A stretch of DNA of 64,000 bases from CBDFLS01 sp965249185 (GTDB lineage: Bacteria; Chloroflexota; Dehalococcoidia; Lucifugimonadales; Australimonadaceae): positions 2,062,479-2,126,478 of the forward strand of contig CBDFLS010000002.1 in assembly GCA_965249185.1 (NCBI GenBank), written 5' to 3'. The position numbers and the translations under genes are program-made. This document shows positions 32,695-40,135 of the stretch, in pieces (position 1 is the first letter of the stretch; each line of letters begins with the position of its first letter). The notes under the pieces were generated by a model, which was not told the origin of the DNA, made no database searches, and saw only the letters and a program-made list of their open reading frames with translations.

Positions 32695-34350
32695 TTAGGG
32701 GTCGTTGAAAGGATGGATAGGCTCCCAGCGGTCAGGGGTGCGCCAGGCCGGACCCAGCGGCCCCACCCTCTCCAACAGGTTTCTGGGAGCCACAAACAGG
32801 GGCACCTGCACCTTCGCGGTGTGCATCTCCTCTTTGGCGATGCGGAGAAAGTGGGTCTCGGCCACGTCGTCGTCGAAGACGACCAATACGGCAGGCTGAG
32901 CGCCGTGGTCGTCGATGGGCCGGTGGGTGGAGTAGTAGCGCAGGTAGGGGGCGATCCTGGCCGCCATGGTGATGGGGCGTACCGCCCGGCGCTCCCATTC
33001 CAGGAAGAAGGGCCAGATCGCCTGTCCGTTGTGCAGCAGGCCGAAGGCGTCGGGACGGACCGAGTGGAGCCTCTCTGCGTAGCGGAAGTACCTGGAGGCC
33101 CGTCCAGGGGAGTCGAGCTGCGCCAGCTCCCGTCCCCGGCTGCGGGCCTGCTTCGCCAGGACGGCTATGAACCAGTGCACCGCATCGGTGTGCTGAATGT
33201 TCCTGAGCAGCTGACGGGCTCTTGCTCCGGAGACGTTTCGCCAGGTAGCGGCACGGTCAGGGTCTGTAAGGGAGGCGCTCCATCGCTTCTTCATCGCGCC
33301 CACGGAGGTGCGATCGCGCCTTGCGAGGACAGAGAGCCCCAGGTCGGAAAGGATGAGGCGGCGACGGCCCTCTACAACGTCGTCGATGACGAGACCCAGG
33401 CTTGTGAGCCGTTGCAGAAGCTGGGAGATCCTCGACCGCTTCACCTCCAGCACCCCACCCAGGTGAGCGGGCGTCATCCAGGGCCAGTCGGAGAGCAGGT
33501 CGAGGCAGCGCTTCTCCGTCGATTTGAGCAGCGCAGGCAGCAGGTGGTCGGGTGCGGAGTCGTCCTGCCCGTCCACGTTGAGGTGTTCGGGGAGGGAGAC
33601 CCGCTCGGGCGGCTCCTCGGTAGGCAGATCTCCGTTGGGGCTGGTGTGCTTCAAGGCCCTACTGAGGTCGAGGGATACCGAGTCCGAGGGTATGCGCCAT
33701 ACGGGCGTGGATGGGTCTGCCGACACAGCGTCCCGCTCAAGGGCGAGGAACGAAGCGGCCGGCGCTCCTGCCAGCAGCCTCCTCGCCTGTCGGAGGCGCA
33801 CCTCGTCGGGAAGCAGGACAAGGATGGCGCTGGGCGACGGGCCGTCCCGCAGCCTCCAGAGCCGCTTGGAGAAGGCCGTCCTGTCGGAGGTGAGCCCCTG
33901 CCTGACGACGCCGATGATGCGTTCATCGGGAAGGACGATGGCGGCGTCCATGGGCTTGGCCCGGTACCAGCGGAACCGGATGGGGTGGGCGATGTTGGAG
34001 ATAGTGGCAGCGAGCCGGTAGATGACTGCGGCGGCATCCAGCCGCTCCAGGAGGACGCGCTGCCACTGGGCGGAGACGGGATAGAGGTTCAGAAGCTCAT
34101 CCACCGTCATGCCCTCGACCCGTGCCAGCCGGTGCAGCCCAGATGGGGTGAGATAGAACCGGCGCGTTGGCGGCGTGACGTCCGTGGCGTGGGGGACGGA
34201 GGCGGCCAGGCCCTCGACCTCAAATTTCTCGACGCTCTCGTAGACCGAGCCCCGAGACCAGCCGGAGACGGCGACCAGCTCCAGCCGGTCGAGGAAGGGC
34301 ATGGCTGCCAGATGTCCCAGTAGCTCTTCTTGGCACTCGGTGAGCGTCAT
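32695..34350 (-). CDS. Replication-relaxation (Replic_Relax-like) protein, winged helix
   Basis: A 551-residue protein with an N-terminal winged-helix region (about 5-75: LVAVSGWSRGSVYESVEKFEVEGLAAS ... RRFYLTPSGLHRLA) and a second wHTH (about 280-330: MTPAHLGGVLEVKRSRISQLLQRLTSLGLV). This layout resembles Replic_Relax proteins, which accompany conjugation genes on plasmids and ICEs. It overlaps the coupling-protein gene by 4 bp. No canonical relaxase is present in the window, so this is a candidate DNA-processing partner; nuclease residues were not identified. Confidence 0.55.
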   Translation of the reverse strand: MTLTECQEELLGHLAAMPFLDRLELVAVSGWSRGSVYESVEKFEVEGLAASVPHATDVTPPTRRFYLTPSGLHRLARVEGMTVDELLNLYPVSAQWQRVLLERLDAAAVIYRLAATISNIAHPIRFRWYRAKPMDAAIVLPDERIIGVVRQGLTSDRTAFSKRLWRLRDGPSPSAILVLLPDEVRLRQARRLLAGAPAASFLALERDAVSADPSTPVWRIPSDSVSLDLSRALKHTSPNGDLPTEEPPERVSLPEHLNVDGQDDSAPDHLLPALLKSTEKRCLDLLSDWPWMTPAHLGGVLEVKRSRISQLLQRLTSLGLVIDDVVEGRRRLILSDLGLSVLARRDRTSVGAMKKRWSASLTDPDRAATWRNVSGARARQLLRNIQHTDAVHWFIAVLAKQARSRGRELAQLDSPGRASRYFRYAERLHSVRPDAFGLLHNGQAIWPFFLEWERRAVRPITMAARIAPYLRYYSTHRPIDDHGAQPAVLVVFDDDVAETHFLRIAKEEMHTAKVQVPLFVAPRNLLERVGPLGPAWRTPDRWEPIHPFNDP

Positions 34351-36965
34351 GCGCCCTGCTCCTCTTCAGGAGCGTCTTGCTCCTTCTTCGTCTCGGTTGC
34401 GCCAGCCGCCTTGTCCCGCTTGGTTCGCTGATTGCGCCGCTTGGAGGGCTTGTCCCGTTTCTTGGGAGCCGGGCCATTGCTGGGCGGGGTCTTATTGCCC
34501 CTCTCCAGGGCCGCAATCGCCGCCCGGTACTGCTCCACCAGCCGCTCCGACTCGCCCTGGCCGGCGGCTATCTCCTTCACCGGGGTGGCGTAGCCGCCAG
34601 TGGCGGCGCGGATGCGGGCGGCGACTTCGGGGTCTCCCGCATCGGGCTTCCTGACGGCCATGGAGAAGACGGGGAGCCGCTCCTTGTCCACGGTGGCCCG
34701 CACGTAGCAGTGGTGCACCGGCAGAGAGGTGATGTCATCCTCGGAGACCCGGTCCTTGCCCAGCTCCCAGACCAGGGTCCTTGCGTCGTTACCCGCCACC
34801 TGGAAGACGGCCAGACAGCCCACGTTGGACATGATGGAGTCCTGCATGGTGCGGGAGAGGTCGCCCAGCTTGGCCAGGCCCTGGGTGGCGAGGATGAACG
34901 ATGCCCCAAACTTCCCCAGCTCGGAGAGCATGGTCTCGTAGTCCACGCCGGGCATGGACTGCATCTCGTCCACCACCACCAGGACGCCCCTGCGTTTTTC
35001 GAGGGGCAGGGCTCCCTGCTCCCGAATCACGGCGTCCACCAGGTTCAGGATGGAGGCACCCACCAGGGCGGCCACGTCCCTGCCCGCCGTTCCCTGGGAG
35101 GTGGAGACCAGAAGCACGCCGCCGTCCAGGATCAGCTGGCGCATGTCGATGGTGGAGCGGGACTGGCCCAGGATGGCCCGTGCCTTTTTGGATGAGGCGT
35201 AGTAGGAGAGGCGGGTCTGGACGGGGGCCAGAGCCTCTGCCTTGTACTGGCGGTGCCAGTTACTGAAGTCCCTGCTCCACCACTCAAGCAGGTAGGGGTC
35301 GCTCACCTTGGCCAGCACCTTGGCCTGGAACTTGTCGTCGGAGAGGAGCCTGAGCCCGTCCAGGATGGTGTACTGCTGATCGGCGTCCACCCTCTCATTG
35401 GCCTCGTGGAGGGTCTTGACGGTCTGCTCCAGGATGGACTGCATCCTCGGTCCCCACTGGTCCCAGAGGCCCTTGGCGACCCGCACCACCGAGTCGGCGG
35501 TGCGGTCCCTGTCGGCAAATATTCTGGTGTCGAGCAGGTTGATGCCGGGAGCCCCCGCATCGTCGGCCAGGTCGATGAGGCGCACCCGGTCGATGAGGGA
35601 CTCGGGCACCTGCCCCAGCAGCCCGCTCACCAGGTCGGTGTGGGGATCGACAACGACGATGGCGTCGGGGTCCTTGCCCTTGGCCTTCTGTTTCAGCTTG
35701 TGGGAGACGATGTGGTGCATGAGGGTGCTTTTCCCCATGCGGGTGCGGGCCACGTAGAGGTGGTGGCGTCGCAGCAGGTCGTCGGGGAAGTGGATATCCC
35801 GGGGATTGCCCGCCGTGGTCTGGCCCACCAGAGCGCCGCCCCTGGTGCCTCTGGCCGAGGGAAGGAGCACCCGTGCTCCCGACCGCTCCACCAGGGGGGT
35901 CTCATCTCTTGCGCCCGGCGGGTGCCACAGGCAGGCCACCTCCCGCACCCCCAGGACGCTGCGCTTGCCGAAGAGCCCCGTGGAAGCGGGCTGCAAGGAC
36001 GGGACCGGCACCGTAGGCCGCACCTTGCCCACCCGGAAGCGAGCGCCTGCGGGGTTGTCGTAGTGGCGGTAGGCCGCCGCCACCCGGCTCAGCAGCTCAT
36101 TTGCGCGGCGACGTGGCTCCTTAGCGTCTTTGGGCAGAATGGCGGTGACCTGAAGCTCCGCGCCAAAGGCGATGCGGGAGACCTTCTCCTTGATCAACAG
36201 CGGGTCGTGGACGCGGGAGCGAGCCCGCCTCCAGCGCCACCATCCCCAGCCCGCCACGACCGTCCCCAAGGCCACGCCAGCGGCCAGGAGTACGGCCTTC
36301 CACGTCTCCCCGCCCTGTACCCAGAAGTAGCCCTGGAAGACGCTGAGGGCCGCCAGGCCCAGGACGATCATGAGGACGGCGTCGGTCTGGAGGGGCTTGG
36401 TCTGATAGGTGTATGAAGCGTCCCTGTGCTCGGTGGCGGGGTTCCTGACGGCCTTGTTCATGTGGGCCGCCGACCAGTCGGGTCCCAGGGAGCGCAGCAG
36501 GATCCGGGCCACGATGCGCTCCTTGTCGTGCAAAGTAGACAAGGCCCCGATCAGTGCGATGAGAGGGTCTGAGCCGGGGTCCAGCAGGTCGTCGTCGCGG
36601 AAGGTGCGGAGGGGAAGGTAGTCGGGGCCGTCGGCGGCCAGGGTCATGCCCCACGCCTCCTCTCCCTCGTCAAGGCGCAGGGGGTCCTCCTCGTGGGGCA
36701 CATCCTGGATGCGGGCCTGGGGGTAGTGGGCCGATATCTGGCCCTTGACCACCTCGTCGTCGCGGCAGCGGGCCATGAGGGTCACGCCGTCGGCGTCTCC
36801 CGCCAGCTCCAACGAAAAGGGCTCAGGGACCGCGATGGACTGGAGCAGGTTCTCCACGCCCAGCAGGGTGCGCTCCCCCGTGCGGGGCGGCGTCACCGCC
36901 AGCAGCACCGGGGGCTTTTTGTCCTTTTGGCCGCCCAGCAGCCAGCCTATGGGGTTCAGTTTCAT
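34347..36965 (-). CDS. Type IV secretion coupling ATPase (VirD4/TraG-like)
   Basis: An 872-residue HerA/TraG-type ATPase. Two membrane segments at about 197-235 follow a soluble N-terminal domain. The ATPase domain has a Walker A (VARTRMGKST), VVVDPHTD, and Walker B GVLVVVDEMQSM; FILATQGLAKL is the downstream sensor. The C-terminus is Lys/Glu-rich and disordered. ATG 36965 has AAAGGAG. It would couple the relaxosome to the pore and translocate DNA. It is adjacent to VirB4 in the same operon. Confidence 0.85.
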   Translation of the reverse strand: MKLNPIGWLLGGQKDKKPPVLLAVTPPRTGERTLLGVENLLQSIAVPEPFSLELAGDADGVTLMARCRDDEVVKGQISAHYPQARIQDVPHEEDPLRLDEGEEAWGMTLAADGPDYLPLRTFRDDDLLDPGSDPLIALIGALSTLHDKERIVARILLRSLGPDWSAAHMNKAVRNPATEHRDASYTYQTKPLQTDAVLMIVLGLAALSVFQGYFWVQGGETWKAVLLAAGVALGTVVAGWGWWRWRRARSRVHDPLLIKEKVSRIAFGAELQVTAILPKDAKEPRRRANELLSRVAAAYRHYDNPAGARFRVGKVRPTVPVPSLQPASTGLFGKRSVLGVREVACLWHPPGARDETPLVERSGARVLLPSARGTRGGALVGQTTAGNPRDIHFPDDLLRRHHLYVARTRMGKSTLMHHIVSHKLKQKAKGKDPDAIVVVDPHTDLVSGLLGQVPESLIDRVRLIDLADDAGAPGINLLDTRIFADRDRTADSVVRVAKGLWDQWGPRMQSILEQTVKTLHEANERVDADQQYTILDGLRLLSDDKFQAKVLAKVSDPYLLEWWSRDFSNWHRQYKAEALAPVQTRLSYYASSKKARAILGQSRSTIDMRQLILDGGVLLVSTSQGTAGRDVAALVGASILNLVDAVIREQGALPLEKRRGVLVVVDEMQSMPGVDYETMLSELGKFGASFILATQGLAKLGDLSRTMQDSIMSNVGCLAVFQVAGNDARTLVWELGKDRVSEDDITSLPVHHCYVRATVDKERLPVFSMAVRKPDAGDPEVAARIRAATGGYATPVKEIAAGQGESERLVEQYRAAIAALERGNKTPPSNGPAPKKRDKPSKRRNQRTKRDKAAGATETKKEQDAPEEEQGA

Positions 36966-37005
36966 GGTGGTTTCTCCTTTCTGAAGGTGAGTTGCTATGG
37001 GTAGC

Positions 37006-39291
37006 TCAGCTGTGTACGGCAGGCCGGGCGTCAATGAGCCCCTGCTCTTCGGTGGTGGCCAGGATGCGGACGGGGAAGCGGCCGCCCCGGGCGATCAGCA
37101 TCCCGTCCCCGCGAGGACAGGAGAGAAGCCACTGGACGTCGGCCTCCGAGAGGTCGAAGGACTCCCCGACCGCTCTCAGCGCCGCCGCGTCCTGCTGGAG
37201 CAGCAGCTTGAATGCGGAGTTCTGGAGAAGCACCCTTCCCGAATGGCCCACGATGGGCCTACTGGTGTCCTCGCTGAGGAAGTCCTGGACATCCTGGGTA
37301 ATGGAGATGAGGCCCAGATGGTGCTTCCTTGCTCGCTTTGCCAGGGAGACCAGGGAAGAGGCCCCCTCGGGGTGCTGCATGATGCTCCACACCTCGTCCA
37401 CCACCAGCACCCTGGGTCTGGGGTCCCTGGACGCCATGGACCAGACCGCCTCGGCGCACACCAGCGTTGCGGCGGGCCTTAGCTCCGGCTCCAGCAGGCG
37501 AAGGTTGAAGACGGTGATGGGAAGCTCGGTTCCCATCAGGTCTGCCCCCTGGTCGGTGAGCAGGTGGCGCAGGCTGCCGGTGGCGAAGGGCCTCAGCAGG
37601 GATGCCATCCCCTTATAGCCCTGAGATTCGAGGAATATGAAGAAGTCCTGGAAGCCGGTGACGGCACGATGGGTGGTGTAGTAGGCGGTCAGGGCCTCGT
37701 CCAGTGTGGCCCGCTGCTCCGGTGAGAAGCGTTCGCCCACCATGACCTCGATCAACCTGCGCAGTCCGCCCACCCGTTGCAGGACCTCGCTCTCATCCTC
37801 CTCTTCCAGAACGAAGGGGTTGAGCCCGTGACCGGCGACGCCGGGGGTCAGCACCCTTCCCCCTGCGGTCTGGGCCAGGGAAGCGTACTCCCCTTCGGGG
37901 TCGATGACGTAGTAGACGATGCCCCTGGATATGCCCCGCAGCAGACCCAGCTTGGTGGAGAAGGACTTCCCCGCGCCGCTCCTGGCCATGACCACCGTGT
38001 TGGCGTTGAGGAAGGCCCCGTCGAAGGGGTCGTAGGTCACGACCGATCCGGACCGCAGGTCCAGGCCGAAGAGGGTGCCCTTGCGGGTGTCCAGGTCGGG
38101 GGGCGCGAAGGGCAAGAGGAAGGCGAGGGTGGTGGTGTCCACCGTGCGCCAGGAGCCCCCCGGGTTGAGGGCCAGGGGCAGCGTGGAGAGGTGGCCGTCG
38201 CGCTGCCGGAATCTCATGGCGTCCAGGACGGCCATGGACCCGGCGAAGAGGCCCCGAAGCTGCTGCCCCCGCTCCTTCAGCGAGTCTGCTGTCCCTGCAT
38301 AGATGGTGATGGAGAAAGAGGCGTTGAACAGGCGCTCCCTGCCCCGGTGCACCTCGTCCCTGAGCCGGGATGCGTCCTCCAGGGCGATCTCCGTCTCCGG
38401 AGAGGCCGTCCTGCCCCGGCGGAGCGAGATGGCGATGCCCGACTCCATCTTCACCCGCTGCCACTCCAGGGTCCTCACGGCCTGGGCGGTGGCGATGGGC
38501 GAGATGTGTATGGACAGGTCCATGGGCAGGCCCAGGGCCAGGACCCGCTGCATGTACCCCAGGGGCAGGGTCCGGGGCCAGCGGGTCAGCTGGTAGCTCC
38601 TTCCCAGGCGTTCTCCCATGTCGAGCTGGCCTCTGCTGAGGCTGATGACCATAGGGGACTCCGGTGATGGAGCAGGCGGAGCGCATCCCCGCAGGGTGGA
38701 CTCCACCAGCAGCCGCAGAGCCCTGTCCTTGAGCGGGAAGACGGCGAAGCCCGCCCTGGTGAGGAGGCCCTGAAGCTCGTCGGCCCGCGCCTTTAGAGCG
38801 ATTGCGTAAAAGCGCCGGTCCACGACGCCGGGGCGCTCCTCAAGCTCTCCCAGGAACTCCCCTAAAGAGGCCGACGCCTGGGCAACTCCCTCGGCCAGGC
38901 CGCTTGGACGGCGCTCAGCCAGGGAGTCTCGAAGGGCTCCCAGCCGGGGCGGGTGCTGTCGCACCAGGAGTTGCACGGGGAAGTCCAATGCGTTGAGGAC
39001 GGCGGCGAAGGCCCCCATGATGGGCTGCTCCACCTCCAGGCCCCGCACCTCCATGACGGAGACCTCCACGCCGCCGAGACGCAGGATGGTCTCGTCATGC
39101 AGCCCCGCTATCGGAAAGTAGCGGGTCAGAGGCGGCGGAGTCTTGGGTTTCTTTGGGGCACTTCCGTCCGGCTGGGGTTGTTGGGTTTCAGCAGGCGCTT
39201 CGTCTGTGGTCACCGGCGCCTGCTCTCCCGCCGGGGGATGAAGACCCTCGCCGGTCCTGCGTCGAAGGGGTCTGAACTTGCGACGTTTCAT
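37006..39291 (-). CDS. VirB4-like conjugation ATPase
   Basis: A 761-residue ATPase. A Pro-rich N-terminus (1-55) is followed by the VirB4 N-terminal domain and an ATPase domain with Walker A MARSGAGKSFS, DPEGEYASLA, Walker B RVLVVDEVWSIM and ISITQDVQDFL. VirB4 powers assembly and substrate transfer in all type IV secretion systems. ATG 39291 overlaps the preceding small gene by 4 bp (ATGA). Confidence 0.9.
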   Translation of the reverse strand: MKRRKFRPLRRRTGEGLHPPAGEQAPVTTDEAPAETQQPQPDGSAPKKPKTPPPLTRYFPIAGLHDETILRLGGVEVSVMEVRGLEVEQPIMGAFAAVLNALDFPVQLLVRQHPPRLGALRDSLAERRPSGLAEGVAQASASLGEFLGELEERPGVVDRRFYAIALKARADELQGLLTRAGFAVFPLKDRALRLLVESTLRGCAPPAPSPESPMVISLSRGQLDMGERLGRSYQLTRWPRTLPLGYMQRVLALGLPMDLSIHISPIATAQAVRTLEWQRVKMESGIAISLRRGRTASPETEIALEDASRLRDEVHRGRERLFNASFSITIYAGTADSLKERGQQLRGLFAGSMAVLDAMRFRQRDGHLSTLPLALNPGGSWRTVDTTTLAFLLPFAPPDLDTRKGTLFGLDLRSGSVVTYDPFDGAFLNANTVVMARSGAGKSFSTKLGLLRGISRGIVYYVIDPEGEYASLAQTAGGRVLTPGVAGHGLNPFVLEEEDESEVLQRVGGLRRLIEVMVGERFSPEQRATLDEALTAYYTTHRAVTGFQDFFIFLESQGYKGMASLLRPFATGSLRHLLTDQGADLMGTELPITVFNLRLLEPELRPAATLVCAEAVWSMASRDPRPRVLVVDEVWSIMQHPEGASSLVSLAKRARKHHLGLISITQDVQDFLSEDTSRPIVGHSGRVLLQNSAFKLLLQQDAAALRAVGESFDLSEADVQWLLSCPRGDGMLIARGGRFPVRILATTEEQGLIDARPAVHS

Positions 39292-39467
39292 GGGCGCACC
39301 TCCTGGGGTTTGAGTGGTATGCGAACGACGGCCTTCTGCGGGAGCCGGTGCCGGGGCAGGTGGCGGCCCCTCTTGGACCGCTTCCGCCGCCGTGAACCGC
39401 TGGCGCCGTTGGGCCGAGGCTGCTTGTCTTCCTGCTCTTTGCCGTTCCTTTCCTTGCCCCGTGTCAT
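39288..39467 (-). CDS. Small very basic protein in transfer operon
   Basis: A 59-residue Lys/Arg-rich protein (SRRRKRSKRGR in the middle). It overlaps both neighbours by ATGA junctions (39464-39467 and 39288-39291), strong evidence for a real, translationally coupled gene. Possibly nucleic-acid- or membrane-binding; no family recognised. Confidence 0.6.
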   Translation of the reverse strand: MTRGKERNGKEQEDKQPRPNGASGSRRRKRSKRGRHLPRHRLPQKAVVRIPLKPQEVRP

Positions 39468-39700
39468 GACTGCTCCTTCCGCCGTCGCCGGGAGGCGCGC
39501 AGCGTGCGGATGGCGGCTATTACCAGGTAGACGCCGGTGCCCAAGACGGCGACGCCGACGAAGGGAGACGGGGCCAGGGACGCTGCCGTCAGCCCGGCCA
39601 TGATCCCGACGACTCCGGCCATCAGTTGAAGCCTTGGCTCCTCGGTCCAGTAGGCCAGGGCCACCAGGCCCAGAAACAGGATCGTGTCTGCGGTACTCAT
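39464..39700 (-). CDS. Small membrane protein of the transfer apparatus
   Basis: A 78-residue protein with two or three hydrophobic segments (about 5-17, 25-40, 45-65) and a basic tail (ASRRRRKEQS). Size, topology and place just upstream of virB4 recall VirB3-type components, but no sequence signature proves it. Confidence 0.6.
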   Translation of the reverse strand: MSTADTILFLGLVALAYWTEEPRLQLMAGVVGIMAGLTAASLAPSPFVGVAVLGTGVYLVIAAIRTLRASRRRRKEQS

Positions 39701-39733
39701 ACATTCCTCCTTGTCTTCTTGCTGTTGTGGTTC

Positions 39734-40135
39734 CTAACGCGTCGGCAGCAGCACCGTGGTGCTGTCCACCAGGAGCACCATGAGGCCCTTGGCCAGGAGC
39801 ACCAGCACCAGGCCGGAGATGGCTCCGATGACAGCGCCCTTGGCCCTTCCCCTGGCATGGGGGTTCTCCGGCTCGCCCCACATGAGGACGAAGGCGGCCC
39901 AGACCAGGCTGAAGCCCGCCAGGATGCCGGCGATGAGGATGAAGATGTTGAGAAGCCGGTTGTACTCCTCCAGCATCTCCGCCCCCGCCTCTCCGTGGGA
40001 CGCTCCGGTGGTGAAGAGGGCGAAGGCGATAAGCGCCGCCAGGCTCACGATGCGCCCCAGGGCTCTCGGCAACACCCTCAAGAAGGGTTGGTCCAGGCGA
40101 GCCGCATGGTGGATTGACGAAAGAGCTCTACGCAT
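39734..40135 (-). CDS. Pilin-like (VirB2/TrbC-type) membrane protein
   Basis: A 133-residue protein: signal-like segment (about 28-45, ending near ASHGEAGAE), then two membrane segments (about 60-85 and 98-125) separated by a basic loop (ENPHARGRAKG). This resembles VirB2/TrbC-family pilins. It starts at a TAATG junction with the 921-residue gene. Confidence 0.6.
   Translation of the reverse strand: MRRALSSIHHAARLDQPFLRVLPRALGRIVSLAALIAFALFTTGASHGEAGAEMLEEYNRLLNIFILIAGILAGFSLVWAAFVLMWGEPENPHARGRAKGAVIGAISGLVLVLLAKGLMVLLVDSTTVLLPTR

Noticed and set aside
32563..34323. 586-codon plus-strand ORF opposite the Replic_Relax gene
   Set aside because: Shadow; the minus strand has coupled genes with ATGA overlaps and clear domains.
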